NCBI RefSeq assembly: GCF_015679265.1
Contig: NZ_CP064942.1
Span: 3,080,001 to 3,144,000 of the forward strand
DNA: 64,000 bases
Source: Pontivivens ytuae
Lineage (GTDB): Bacteria; Pseudomonadota; Alphaproteobacteria; Rhodobacterales; Rhodobacteraceae
Direction of reading: 5' to 3'
Positions within the stretch are counted from its first letter, which is position 1. Each line of letters starts with the position of its first letter. The notes beneath the pieces were generated by a model. It was not told the origin of the DNA, made no database searches, and worked only from the letters and a program-made list of their open reading frames with translations. Made by a program: the position numbers and the translations under genes. Shown here in pieces: positions 42,166-51,096 of this stretch.

Positions 42166-43254
42166 ATGAGCGAGACCTATCACATTGCAGTGTTCGAGGG
42201 CGATGGGATCGGGCCGGAGGTCATGGCGCCGACGCTCGACCTCCTCCAGCGGCTCGGCCGCAGCCATGGGTTCGCGCTGGCCTTCGAGACGCTGCCGGCG
42301 GGTGCGGGGCATTATGCGCAGACCGGCGAGGCGTTGCCCGCGGCCTCGTTGGAGGCAGCGCGGGTGGCGGACGCGATCCTGCTCTCGGCCATGGGCGATC
42401 CCGCGGTGCGCTACCCGGACGGCACCGAGATCACGCCACAGATCGACCTGCGTATCGCCATGGGCCTCTATGCCGGGGTGCGTCCCGTGATGCTCGCGCC
42501 GGGGCAGGCGGGGCCGCTACGCCGCCAGGGGCCGCTCGACTTCGTCCTGATCCGGGAGAGCACGGAAGGCCTCTTCGCCTCCCTCGGCAAGGGAGAGGTG
42601 GAGGCCGACGCGGCGCGGGAGACGCTGGTGATCACGCGCGCGGTCAGCGAGAAGCTGTTCCGCTTCGCCTTCCGCCTTGCCGCCCGGCGGAAGGCCGCGG
42701 GGCGCGGGCCGGGGCGAGTGACCTGCGTGGACAAGGCCAACGTCTTCCGCGCTTTCGCCTTCTTCCGCGAGATCTTCGATGGCGAGGCGGCGCGGCACCC
42801 CGACCTGATCGCGGATCACGCCTATGTGGATGCGGCCGCCCTCTGGATGGTCACGCAGCCGCAGCGTTTTGACGTCATGGTGACGGAGAACATGTTCGGC
42901 GACATCCTCTCCGATCTCGGCGCCGGGCTGATGGGCGGGCTGGGCCTCGCGCCCTCTGCCGACATTGGCGACGAGAACGCCGTGTTCCAGCCGTGCCACG
43001 GGACGGCGCCCGACATCGCGGGGAAGGGGCTCGCCAATCCGCACGCGATGATCCTGTCGGCGGCGATGATGCTCGACTGGCTGGGGGAGGAGCGAGGCGC
43101 CCCGGCGCTGGTCGCGGTGGGGGAGCAGCTTCGACGGGCCGTGCAGACGGTCGTCGGATCGGGGCAGGCGCTGACCGGAGATCTGGGCGGTAGCGCGCGG
43201 ACCGACGAAGCCGCGGCGGCCGTTGCGGACGCGCTGGCGGCGGAGACGGTATGA
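42166..43254 (+). CDS. Isocitrate/isopropylmalate dehydrogenase family protein
   Basis: A 362-residue beta-decarboxylating dehydrogenase. The family pattern is clear: FEGDGIGPEVMAP, the substrate-binding RESTEGLFAS loop, and the metal and NAD site MVTENMFGDILSDLGAGLMG. The organism should have a true leuB elsewhere; this copy, paired with a Gfo/Idh/MocA oxidoreductase and an AraC regulator, more likely acts on tartrate, malate or a sugar-derived hydroxyacid. The start ATG 42166 has GGGGAGG upstream. ATGA overlap to the next gene. Confidence 0.85.
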   Translation: MSETYHIAVFEGDGIGPEVMAPTLDLLQRLGRSHGFALAFETLPAGAGHYAQTGEALPAASLEAARVADAILLSAMGDPAVRYPDGTEITPQIDLRIAMGLYAGVRPVMLAPGQAGPLRRQGPLDFVLIRESTEGLFASLGKGEVEADAARETLVITRAVSEKLFRFAFRLAARRKAAGRGPGRVTCVDKANVFRAFAFFREIFDGEAARHPDLIADHAYVDAAALWMVTQPQRFDVMVTENMFGDILSDLGAGLMGGLGLAPSADIGDENAVFQPCHGTAPDIAGKGLANPHAMILSAAMMLDWLGEERGAPALVAVGEQLRRAVQTVVGSGQALTGDLGGSARTDEAAAAVADALAAETV

Positions 43255-44261
43255 CCCTCACCGTCGCCTGCCTCGGCGCAGGCTACTTCGCTCGGTTCCA
43301 TCACGAGGCATGGGAGCGGATCGACGGCGTCGCGCCCATCGCCGTCGTCGACCGAGACCTGCCGCGCGCCGCCGAGGTCGGCTGGCCCGCCTTCCCGACG
43401 CTGGAGGAGGCGTTCGCGCGCGGCGTGCCCGACATCCTCGACATCGCGACGCCGCCCGAAACCCATCTGGCGGCGATCCGGGCGGGGCTCGCGGCGGGCG
43501 TTCGCCTCATCATCTGCCAGAAACCGTTCTGCGCCGGGATGGAGGAGGCGGTTGCGGCCACCGAATCGGCGGAAGCCGCTGGCATCCCCCTGATCGTGCA
43601 CGAGAACTTCCGCTTCCAACCCTGGTACCGGGTGATGCGCGCCGCGCTGGAGGCCGGTCGCCTCGGTGAGGTCCATCAGCTCACGTTCCGCCTGCGCACC
43701 GGGGACGGGCAGGGGCCGCGCGCCTATCTCGATCGCCAGCCCTACTTCCAGCAGATGGAGCGCTTTCTGGTGCACGAAACCGGGGTGCACTGGATCGACA
43801 CCTTTCGCTTCCTGCTGGGGCGACCCGACTGGGTGATGGCGGACCTGCGGCGGATGAACCCCGTGATCGCGGGGGAGGACGCGGGCCATGTCCTCTTCGG
43901 CTTTCCCGGCGGCGTGCGCGCGCTGCTCGACGCCAACCGGCATCTGGACCATGCGAGCGATACTCCTCGAAGAACCTTTGGCGAGGCGGAACTGGAAGGA
44001 ACGGAGGCTACGATCACCCTGCGCGGGGACGGCGGCGTGCGGCTGCGGGACCATGGATCGCAGGCCGAGGACGTGCTGCTGCCCTCCCGCGACTGGCCCG
44101 GCTTCGCGGGCGACTGCGTCCATGCCCTGCAAGCCCACGTCGTCGCCCATTTGCGCGAGGGCGCGCCGCTCGAAAACACGGCGCGCGACTACCTCGATGT
44201 GTTGCGGATCGAGGAGGCGGTGTATCGTGCCGCCGAGACCGGGTGCCGGCAGACGCTCTGA
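43251..44261 (+). CDS. Gfo/Idh/MocA family oxidoreductase
   Basis: A 336-residue NAD(P)-dependent oxidoreductase. The N-terminal Rossmann motif is CLGAGYFARFH, the conserved EKP is QKP here (LIICQKPFCAG), and the catalytic Asp/His region is HETGVHWIDTFRF. It usually oxidises cyclitols or sugar derivatives. It overlaps the dehydrogenase upstream (ATGA) and is convergent with fliG, ending 3 bp before its stop. Confidence 0.87.
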   Translation: MTLTVACLGAGYFARFHHEAWERIDGVAPIAVVDRDLPRAAEVGWPAFPTLEEAFARGVPDILDIATPPETHLAAIRAGLAAGVRLIICQKPFCAGMEEAVAATESAEAAGIPLIVHENFRFQPWYRVMRAALEAGRLGEVHQLTFRLRTGDGQGPRAYLDRQPYFQQMERFLVHETGVHWIDTFRFLLGRPDWVMADLRRMNPVIAGEDAGHVLFGFPGGVRALLDANRHLDHASDTPRRTFGEAELEGTEATITLRGDGGVRLRDHGSQAEDVLLPSRDWPGFAGDCVHALQAHVVAHLREGAPLENTARDYLDVLRIEEAVYRAAETGCRQTL

Positions 44262-44264
44262 GCC

Positions 44265-45335
44265 TCAGACCTCCGGCTCGCGCAGCTTCATCTCGCCGCG
44301 TTTGGCGAGGCGCTGGATCTCGGCGATGATGGCCGACTGCGCCTGCTCGCCGTCCTTCACCTTGACCTCCTGCATCTGCTTTATGTCCTCGACATACCGT
44401 TCGGACAGGCGGCGGGAGATGTTCTCGAGGATGAAGGTCGCGCTCGGCTCCTCCGTCTCCAGCCCCGCTTTCAGCGCGGTCAGCAGCGTGTCCTCGTCGA
44501 CGTTGCGCACCACCGTGCCGATGTCGCGCGGCTCCACCCGGGTGACGATGTCGGCGAAGGTGAACATGACGCGCTGCACCTCGGCGGAGAGTTCGGGCTT
44601 GCGCTCGTCGAGATGGTCGAGCATCCGGCCCCGCGTGGCCCCCGAGACGTTGTTCATCAGCCCCGCGATCAGGTCCGCCGGGCTGCGCGTCGCCATGCTG
44701 GCCTGCACGGCGGAGAGGAAGTCGCGCACGATGACCGTCTCCACCAGCGAAACCACGTCCGGGTCGAGGCGCGGCACGCGCGACAGGCGCAGGACGACCA
44801 TCTGCGCGAAGGCGGGTTCGAGCTGTTCGAGCACGGCCGCCGCTTTGTCCGCGCGCAGCTCGCTGAGCACCACGGCGGCGGTTTGCGGGTGCTCGCCCTG
44901 CAGGAAGGTGGCCACCGCAGCGCTGGGCGCAAGTCCGAGCTGATCCCAGATCGAGCGGTTCATGGCCCCATCGACATCGTCCATGATCCGCGCGACCGCG
45001 GCGCTGTCGAGCACCTCCTCCAGGATCCGGCGCGCGGCGTCTGCGCCGCCCGCCACGTCCTGAGCATCGCCGAGGCCCGCGATGAACTCCTCCGACACTT
45101 CGCGCAGGGTCTCGCTCGGGATCCGCTTCAGCCCGCTGATCGCGACGGCGAAGCGGTGGAGGTGAACCTCGTTCATGTCCTTGAGGAACGGCGCCGCCCG
45201 CTCCGGCCCCAGGGCGGCGAGCACGATGGCGGCCTTCTGCGGCTTCGTCAGCTGCGGGCCACCCGTCGTCGCGGGCAGCCCCTTGTCTTCGTCGCGCAGC
45301 GCGAGGTCGCGGCGCGTTTCCATCACGCGGCTCAT
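44265..45335 (-). CDS. fliG: Flagellar motor switch protein FliG
   Basis: A 356-residue FliG with three domains: N-terminal FliF-binding (QKAAIVLAALGPERAAPFLK), the middle EHPQTAAVVLSELRADKAAA motif, and a C-terminal charge-ridge domain (MFTFADIVTRVEPRDIGTVV) that meets MotA. It sits in the rotor and sets rotation direction. Its ATG overlaps the fliP stop (ATGA). Last gene of the minus-strand flagellar operon. Confidence 0.96.
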   Translation of the reverse strand: MSRVMETRRDLALRDEDKGLPATTGGPQLTKPQKAAIVLAALGPERAAPFLKDMNEVHLHRFAVAISGLKRIPSETLREVSEEFIAGLGDAQDVAGGADAARRILEEVLDSAAVARIMDDVDGAMNRSIWDQLGLAPSAAVATFLQGEHPQTAAVVLSELRADKAAAVLEQLEPAFAQMVVLRLSRVPRLDPDVVSLVETVIVRDFLSAVQASMATRSPADLIAGLMNNVSGATRGRMLDHLDERKPELSAEVQRVMFTFADIVTRVEPRDIGTVVRNVDEDTLLTALKAGLETEEPSATFILENISRRLSERYVEDIKQMQEVKVKDGEQAQSAIIAEIQRLAKRGEMKLREPEV

Positions 45336-46045
45336 GATCCGTAGCTCCGCACCAATGCCCCGGCGAGCAGCGTCCAGCCGTCGGCCATTACGAAGAAGGC
45401 GAGCTTGAAGGGCAGGGAGACGACGACGGGTGGCACCATCATCATCCCCATCGACATCAGGATCGCGGCGATCACGAGGTCGATCACCAGGAACGGCAGG
45501 AAGATCATGAAGCCGACCTCGAAGCCGCGCTGCACTTCGGTCAGCAGGAAGGATGGGACCAGCAGATCGAGCGGGATCTCAGCGCCGACCGGGCGGCCGC
45601 GGGCGCTGGCCAGCGTCTCGATCGTGGCGGGATCGACGCGGCCCTCCATAAAGACCCGGAAGGGCGCGAGGGTGCGGCCAAAGGACTCCTCCACTGCGAT
45701 CTCCTGATTGAGGAGCGGCGTGATCCCCTCGGCCCACGCGGCGGAGAAGACGGGCTCCATCACGAACCACGTGAGGAACAGCGCGAGGCTCACGATCAGC
45801 ATGTTGGGCGGCGCCTGCTGCACGCCGATCGCCTGGCGTAGGATGGAAAGCACCGTAACCATGAACGGAAAGCAGGTGAGCATGATCGCGAGCCCCGGCG
45901 CGAGGCTCAGCACCGTGACGAGCACGAAGAGCTGGACCGTGCGCAGGCTCAGCGACCCGTCCCCCAGATCGAAGGACAGCGCCTGCGCGGCTGCGGCGCC
46001 GGGCAGCAGGACCAGAAGGCAGAGAAGGGCCGCCCTAGCTGCCAT
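45332..46045 (-). CDS. fliP: Flagellar type III export protein FliP
   Basis: A 237-residue export-gate protein with a signal-like N-terminus and four hydrophobic segments. The conserved blocks LAPGLAIMLTCFPFMVTVLSIL and PFLVIDLVIAAILMSMGMMM with PFKLAFFVMADGW are characteristic. It assembles with FliQ and FliR, neither of which is in this window. The start is ATG 46043-46045, overlapping the fliN end by 11 bp. Confidence 0.96.
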   Translation of the reverse strand: MAARAALLCLLVLLPGAAAAQALSFDLGDGSLSLRTVQLFVLVTVLSLAPGLAIMLTCFPFMVTVLSILRQAIGVQQAPPNMLIVSLALFLTWFVMEPVFSAAWAEGITPLLNQEIAVEESFGRTLAPFRVFMEGRVDPATIETLASARGRPVGAEIPLDLLVPSFLLTEVQRGFEVGFMIFLPFLVIDLVIAAILMSMGMMMVPPVVVSLPFKLAFFVMADGWTLLAGALVRSYGS

Positions 46046-46376
46046 CGTGCATGTCCGCCACTTCGGTGAGCCGCACGCCGAGCCGGCCGGAGCCGTCATC
46101 CATCTCCTGCAACTCGCCACGCGCGATCAGCCGGTCGCCGACATAGAGCTCCACCGGATCCGACACGCCGGTGTCGAGTGTCAGGACCGAGTCGCGGTGC
46201 AGCTTCACGAGATCCGCAATCATCGGCCGGGCGCGCCCGACGGAGACGAGCACCTCGATCGGGACGCCGTGAAAGGCCCGGGGCGCGCGGCCTGCGGTGC
46301 GGCTGAGCCCGCCATTGCCGAGCTCGCCGAGCTGCGGTGCGGCGGAGGTCTCCTCACGCGTGCTGTCGTCGTTCAT
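46035..46376 (-). CDS. fliN: Flagellar motor switch protein FliN
   Basis: A 113-residue protein with a disordered N-terminus and a C-terminal SpoA domain (VPIEVLVSVGRARPMIADLV, then YVGDRLIARGELQEM). It forms the C-ring with FliG and FliM and docks CheY-P and FliH. It overlaps both neighbours (fliH by 23 bp, fliP by 11 bp). Confidence 0.93.
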   Translation of the reverse strand: MNDDSTREETSAAPQLGELGNGGLSRTAGRAPRAFHGVPIEVLVSVGRARPMIADLVKLHRDSVLTLDTGVSDPVELYVGDRLIARGELQEMDDGSGRLGVRLTEVADMHDGS

Positions 46377-46965
46377 CTTCGGTCTCCTCGGTCTGGTGCA
46401 GAGCGTCCTGCGCGGCGGTCAGCCGGGCCTTGAGGGCGGCGCAGACCTCCTCGATGTCGATGCGGGCGGAGGCGGGCTCGCTCACGATGCGTGCCTGACC
46501 GGGCTGGAGTGCTGGCTCCACCGTGCAGGGGATGCCGTCGGGCAGGGCCGCGGCGATGGCGTCGTGGTCCTGTGCGCTGGCGCGGACCTCGAACGGAGCA
46601 TGCGGTGCGTCGGACAGATGGCGGCGCAGCTCATCCGCCACGAGATCGGCGAAATAGGCGCGCGCCGCCGGGGCGAAGAGGCGGTCGAGCAGCGCCTCGA
46701 CCAGCGGCAGCAGCGCCCGCTCCGCCGCTGCCTGTGCAGTGGCCAGCGTGATCTCGGCGTCGGACAGGGCCTCGCGCAAGGTGGCATCGAGGGTCGCGGC
46801 CTGCCGGGCCGCGGCCTCCCGCGTCTTTTCCACGCCGTCCGAGAAGCCCTTGATGTAACCGGCTTCGCGAGCCGCCTCTACCATCTCGGGCGTGGTTTCA
46901 GGCGGGGCGTGGACCGCCGCGTGCGGCCGGTCGAAATCGTCGAGGCGCAGGGCGCGCAGGGTCAT
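46354..46965 (-). CDS. fliH: Flagellar assembly protein FliH-like
   Basis: A 203-residue protein with a Gly/Ala-rich coiled-coil N-terminal part (REAGYIKGFSDGVEKTREAA) and a C-terminal FliH/YscL-type domain (VEPALQPGQARIVSEPASAR, DIEEVC). It is the negative regulator and localiser of the export ATPase FliI, which is not encoded here. Assigned by position between fliF and fliN and by fold pattern; sequence similarity to known FliH is low. Confidence 0.8.
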   Translation of the reverse strand: MTLRALRLDDFDRPHAAVHAPPETTPEMVEAAREAGYIKGFSDGVEKTREAAARQAATLDATLREALSDAEITLATAQAAAERALLPLVEALLDRLFAPAARAYFADLVADELRRHLSDAPHAPFEVRASAQDHDAIAAALPDGIPCTVEPALQPGQARIVSEPASARIDIEEVCAALKARLTAAQDALHQTEETEDERRQHA

Positions 46966-48605
46966 GCCGGGTTCTCCTCAGCCAGGTCGGCCTCCATCCA
47001 GGAACGGAGCAGGCTGGAGGATTCGTCCGCCCGCTCCTCGATCGTTTCGCGAAGCCGCGTGAGCGGCGGGTCGACGCGCTGTTCGAGGGCCGCCATCTCC
47101 GGATTGGCGGCCAGCGCGCGGGCGGCGTCCTGCTGTGCATCCTCGGGGACTGCGAGGGCGGGCAGCTCCTCCGTCTCGATGAGCTGCAGATCGTCATCGG
47201 TGCGCTTCATCAGCATGGGGCGCAGCACGAAGAGGCCGAGCACCAGCGCGACGACGGCGAGGAGCCCGTACTGGACGAGGCTCATGGCCGAGATCGTGCC
47301 GCCGATCAGTCCGGGATTGCCGGCGGTGGTGCCCTCCAGCCCCGGCTCGGGGAACTCGAGGCTCTGCACGGTGAGCTGATCGCCGCGCGCCGCATCGAAG
47401 CCGGTGGCGGAGCGGACGAGCTCGGCGAGCGTCTCCAGCTCCTCCTCCCCGCGAGGGGTCCAGTTCCGCGTGCCGTCCGGCGCGATCTCCACGATGCCGT
47501 CCACGAGAACGGCGATGGACATGCGGCGGACCTGCCCGGGCGCCCGAACCCGCTCGCGCAACACTTCGGAGACCTCGTAATTCGTGCGCTCGCGCGTGCG
47601 GACGACTTCGCGGGTGCTGCGGTCGTTCTCTCTGGCGGCGTCGCCGTCGGGCAGGTTGCTCGCGACGGTGACCGCACCCGGCCCGGGGCCGTCGGCATTC
47701 TCGATGTCCTCCTCCACGTCGGAGTGGATCGCGACGCGGCTTTCGGGATCGATGACGCGCTCGGTCACCGTCTCGCTGTCCGGATCGGTCTCCACCGAGA
47801 CCTCGACGATGGCGCGCCCCGCGCCGACCCGTGCCTCAAGCAGGCGTTGGACATTCTGCCGCAGCGTGTCCGCGCGGCTGTCCGACATGGACTGCGCCAG
47901 CCCGTCCTCGCTCGACGAGATGACGACCCCCGCCGCCGCGTCGATGACGGAGACGTCGGCGGGATCGAGCCCCGGCACCGAGGACGCGACCAGGTGCCGC
48001 ACCGCGTCGGCCTGTGCCACGTTCAGCCCTCCGCGCGCCGGCGTCAGCGTCACCGACGCGCTGGTCCGCGCGCCACCGCGGCGAAACGGCCCGTCCTCGC
48101 CCATCGCAAGATGCACCCGAGCGGCGCGAATCGCAGGCGAGGCGACGATGGTGCGCGCCAGCTCCCCCTCCTGCGCGCGCCGGTAGGCGGCGTCGAACAT
48201 CTGCGAGGTCGTGCCGAAGCCCGACAGGCTGTCGAGCAGCTCGTACCCCACGCCGCCCTGCGCCGGCAGGCCCTCGCCGGCGAGGGAGAGACGCAGCGTG
48301 TCGCGCTCCGTCTCCGGCACGTAGATGGCGTTGCCGCGCACGTCGAACCGGGTCTCGCGCCGCTCCAGCGCCTCGATCACCTCGGCCGCGGCACCGCCGT
48401 CGAGCCCCGAGTAGAGGAGCGCCATCTGCGGGGCGGCCGCGATGCGCGCCAGCATCAGGACGGCCACGAAAACGGCAATCGCCGCACCTGCCGCGATCAG
48501 CCGGGCACGGGAGGACAGGGCATCAAGGCGCTCGAAGATCTGGGGCAAGCTCGACCTCATTCTGTGTCGCTTCACGGCCGTTCGGGCCGCGTCGTCTGGG
48601 CTCAT
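46962..48605 (-). CDS. fliF: Flagellar M-ring protein FliF
   Basis: A 547-residue MS-ring protein. The N-terminal transmembrane helix (about residues 36-55), the YscJ-like periplasmic domain (IAAAPQMALLYSGLDGGAAAE), the second RBM domain, and the C-terminal helix and FliG-binding tail are all present. Two starts are possible: ATG 48605 (chosen, for reach toward the shared promoter) or ATG 48560 (15 residues shorter, closer to the usual N-terminus). It is divergent from fliL with a CtrA-like box between. Confidence 0.95.
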   Translation of the reverse strand: MSPDDAARTAVKRHRMRSSLPQIFERLDALSSRARLIAAGAAIAVFVAVLMLARIAAAPQMALLYSGLDGGAAAEVIEALERRETRFDVRGNAIYVPETERDTLRLSLAGEGLPAQGGVGYELLDSLSGFGTTSQMFDAAYRRAQEGELARTIVASPAIRAARVHLAMGEDGPFRRGGARTSASVTLTPARGGLNVAQADAVRHLVASSVPGLDPADVSVIDAAAGVVISSSEDGLAQSMSDSRADTLRQNVQRLLEARVGAGRAIVEVSVETDPDSETVTERVIDPESRVAIHSDVEEDIENADGPGPGAVTVASNLPDGDAARENDRSTREVVRTRERTNYEVSEVLRERVRAPGQVRRMSIAVLVDGIVEIAPDGTRNWTPRGEEELETLAELVRSATGFDAARGDQLTVQSLEFPEPGLEGTTAGNPGLIGGTISAMSLVQYGLLAVVALVLGLFVLRPMLMKRTDDDLQLIETEELPALAVPEDAQQDAARALAANPEMAALEQRVDPPLTRLRETIEERADESSSLLRSWMEADLAEENPA

Positions 48606-48621
48606 CCCTAGGCGGTCCCGC

Positions 48622-48636
48622 TTAACAATTGGTTAG
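48622..48636. promoter_or_regulatory. CtrA-like box between fliF and fliL
   Basis: TTAA (48622-48625), seven bases, then TTAG (48633-48636): one mismatch from the CtrA consensus TTAA-N7-TTAA. It is 17-59 bp from the two divergent starts, a position expected for the flagellar regulator CtrA in Rhodobacterales. The assignment is by pattern only. Confidence 0.6.
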
Positions 48637-48680
48637 TCGTCACCGGGTTAGGACAGGCCAACGGAAAGAGGAGAGCCACG

Positions 48681-49187
48681 GTGAGCGAGACGCAGACCGA
48701 GACGAAGGATGCGCCCAAGAAAGGCGGGAAGATCATGCTGATCCTCGGCGTTCTTCTCGCGCTGGTCGCCGGGGGCGGGGCCTTCTACGTGGTGCGATTC
48801 GATCCGCTGCAGCTCTTGGCGCAGGAGATGGCGGAGGGTGAGATGGAGATGGCCGCTCCGGAACCCGTGACCCCGCTGCCCGAGATGCAGTTCGTGGCCC
48901 TCGACCCGATGCTGGTCAGCCTCGGCCCCGTCGCGACGCGACAGGTCCGCCATCTGCGCTTTGCCGCGACGCTGGAGGTCCATCCGCAATACGCAGAGGA
49001 GGTCGAGCAGCTCCGCCCGCGGCTCGCCGACGTGCTCACAACTTATCTGCGCGCGGTCGATACGGCTGATCTGGAGGATCCGGCGGCTCTCGTCCGGCTG
49101 CGCGCCCAGATGCTCCGCCGCATGCAGGTCGTCAGCGGTCAGGGGCGCGTGCGAGACATCCTCATTACCGAATTCGTACTGAGCTGA
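48681..49187 (+). CDS. fliL: Flagellar basal body-associated protein FliL
   Basis: A 168-residue protein with one transmembrane helix (about residues 18-40) and a periplasmic domain (LDPMLVSLGPVATRQVRHLR, then GRVRDILITEFVLS at the end). FliL surrounds the stator and supports torque. The start is GTG 48681 with AAAGAGGAGAG upstream. It heads the plus-strand operon fliL-hypothetical-motE-like-motA. Confidence 0.94.
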   Translation: MSETQTETKDAPKKGGKIMLILGVLLALVAGGGAFYVVRFDPLQLLAQEMAEGEMEMAAPEPVTPLPEMQFVALDPMLVSLGPVATRQVRHLRFAATLEVHPQYAEEVEQLRPRLADVLTTYLRAVDTADLEDPAALVRLRAQMLRRMQVVSGQGRVRDILITEFVLS

Positions 49188-49198
49188 GGGAGAATCCC

Positions 49199-49594
49199 AT
49201 GGAATTTCTGGCAGATGGACTGCTGATCTGCGGCTCGCTCGCCGTGGCCGCCTATTGCGCGATCCTGTCCGCGCGCGTGCGTGAACTGGGGCGCCTCGAC
49301 AAGGGGATGGGGGCCGCGATCGCCGGCCTCTCCGCCCGCGTCGACGACATGCGCCGGACCTTGGGTGCCGCGCAGGAGGCGAGCGGCGCTTCGGTCGACG
49401 AACTGGCGCGCATGACCGCCCGGGCCGAGCAGGCCGCTGGCCGGCTGGAACTGCTGCTCGCGACACTGCACGATTCGCGCACCGGCGAGGCGCGGCCGGT
49501 CGCGGCGCCTGTTCCTGCTCCGGAGCCGCAGCGCGACCCGCGCGAGACGCTCTCGCGCAGCCTGCAGGACGTCTACAAGGCGATGAAGTCATGA
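49199..49594 (+). CDS. Hypothetical flagellar-cluster protein with N-terminal helix
   Basis: Unknown. 131 residues: an N-terminal hydrophobic helix (MEFLADGLLICGSLAVAAYC), a coiled-coil middle (about 40-100), and a Pro-rich linker ending in the helix RETLSRSLQDVYKAMKS. It looks like a single-pass membrane protein. Between fliL and motE-like, 11 bp and ATGA away, it is almost certainly part of the motor operon. The same position is filled by unnamed proteins in related genomes. Confidence 0.78.
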   Translation: MEFLADGLLICGSLAVAAYCAILSARVRELGRLDKGMGAAIAGLSARVDDMRRTLGAAQEASGASVDELARMTARAEQAAGRLELLLATLHDSRTGEARPVAAPVPAPEPQRDPRETLSRSLQDVYKAMKS

Positions 49595-50160
49595 GGCGCC
49601 GCGGCCCCCGCACGCTCGCCCTCGTCGCGGCCGTCCTGTTGCTCTCCGCCGGGCTGCGGGTATCGGACAACCGCGCCGGCTTCGGCGAACTCCTCTCCGG
49701 CTGGATCGGTGCGGCCCAGGCGACGCCCACCATTCAGACCGAACCCGATCCGGAGGCAGAGAACAGCTTCCTCGCCGCCTTGCAGGCGCGCGAGAGCGAA
49801 CTGGATGCGCGAGCGCTGGAGTTGGCCGCGCGAGCACAGGAAATCGCGGCGGCCGAGGACAACCTCCGCGCTCAACTTCGGAGGTTGGAGGAAGCGGAGG
49901 CCGATCTCGCCGAGACGCTGCAACGCGCGGACGGGGCTGCCGAGGCGGATGTCCAGCGCGTCGTCGCGGTCTACGAGAACATGCGCGCGGCCAATGCCGC
50001 TCCGCTCTTCGAGCAGATGCAGCCCGATTTTGCGGCCGGTTTCCTGATCCGGATGGCGCCGGACAAAGCGGCCGAGATCCTCGCCGCCGTCGATGCGAGC
50101 CAGGCCTACGCCATCAGCGCCATCATGGCCGGCCGCAACGCCCGCGCGCCGCGGCAATAG
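49591..50160 (+). CDS. MotE family flagellar protein
   Basis: A 189-residue protein: a signal or anchor (residues 8-22), a long coiled coil with repeats (ALQARESELDARALELAARA), and a C-terminal MgtE_N-like helical domain (LFEQMQPDFAAGFLIRMAPD). MotE is a periplasmic chaperone for MotC in rhizobia; in Rhodobacterales similar proteins sit in the motor operon. The name is by domain architecture. Confidence 0.82.
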   Translation: MRRRGPRTLALVAAVLLLSAGLRVSDNRAGFGELLSGWIGAAQATPTIQTEPDPEAENSFLAALQARESELDARALELAARAQEIAAAEDNLRAQLRRLEEAEADLAETLQRADGAAEADVQRVVAVYENMRAANAAPLFEQMQPDFAAGFLIRMAPDKAAEILAAVDASQAYAISAIMAGRNARAPRQ

Positions 50161-50223
50161 GCGCGTTCAGCGGATCTTAACCCGCCCGGTGACAACGTCG
50201 CCCGGTATTAAGGGGGAGCAGGA

Positions 50224-51096
50224 ATGACAGGCGTCATCGGTCTCATCGTCGTCTTCGTGATGGTCATCGGCGGCTACCTGTGGGGCGGCGGCAAGTTCAG
50301 CATCATCCTGGGCTCGATCCACTACGAGATGATGATCATCGGCGGCTCCGCCGTCGGTGCCTTTATCATTGCGAACGGGACCCACACACTGAAGACGACG
50401 CTCGGCGATATCGGCGCCGTCTTCCGCGGCCCGCGGTGGAAGGGGGACGACTACGCTGAGCTGCTCATCCTCCTTTACGAACTTCTGCGCGTCGCCCGCC
50501 AGAGCCCGGTTCAGCTCGAAGAGCACATCGAAGCGCCCGAGACGAGCGACATCTTCTCCCGCTTTCCCCGGATCCTCGCGGATGAGGAGGCGATCAGCCT
50601 GATCTGCGACACCCTGCGCGCCGCCACGATGAACTACGACGATCCCCACCAGGTGGAGGAGGTCATCGACAAGCGGATCGAGACGATGCACCACCACGCG
50701 CTGCAGTCGAGCCACGCCCTGCAGAACATGGCGGACGGACTGCCCGCGCTCGGCATCGTCGCGGCGGTGCTCGGCGTGATCAAGACGATGGGCTCCATCG
50801 ACCAGCCGCCCGAAGTGCTGGGCAAGATGATCGGTGGCGCGCTGGTCGGAACCTTCCTCGGCGTGTTCCTCGCCTACGCCATCGTCGGCCCCTTCGCGAC
50901 CAAGGTGAAGCATGTCCGCGAAGAGGATCACCATTTCTACATCCTGATCCGCGAGGTGCTGGTAGCGAGCCTGCACAATCATGCGCCCAACATGTGCGTC
51001 GAGATCGGCCGCCAGAACACGCCCTCAGGCATCCGCCCCAGCTTCGACGAGTTGGATGGGGCGCTACGCTCCGACAATGCTCAGGCGGCGGCATGA
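50224..51096 (+). CDS. motA: Flagellar motor stator protein MotA
   Basis: A 290-residue proton-channel subunit with four transmembrane helices (MTGVIGLIVVFVMVIGGYLW and three later). The cytoplasmic loop carries the charged LLRVARQSPVQLEEHIE segment that contacts FliG, and the channel prolines in PALGIVAAVLGVIKTMGSID. MotB is not in the window. A possible CtrA half site TTAACC lies about 50 bp upstream. The stop overlaps the next ATG (ATGA). Confidence 0.96.
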   Translation: MTGVIGLIVVFVMVIGGYLWGGGKFSIILGSIHYEMMIIGGSAVGAFIIANGTHTLKTTLGDIGAVFRGPRWKGDDYAELLILLYELLRVARQSPVQLEEHIEAPETSDIFSRFPRILADEEAISLICDTLRAATMNYDDPHQVEEVIDKRIETMHHHALQSSHALQNMADGLPALGIVAAVLGVIKTMGSIDQPPEVLGKMIGGALVGTFLGVFLAYAIVGPFATKVKHVREEDHHFYILIREVLVASLHNHAPNMCVEIGRQNTPSGIRPSFDELDGALRSDNAQAAA

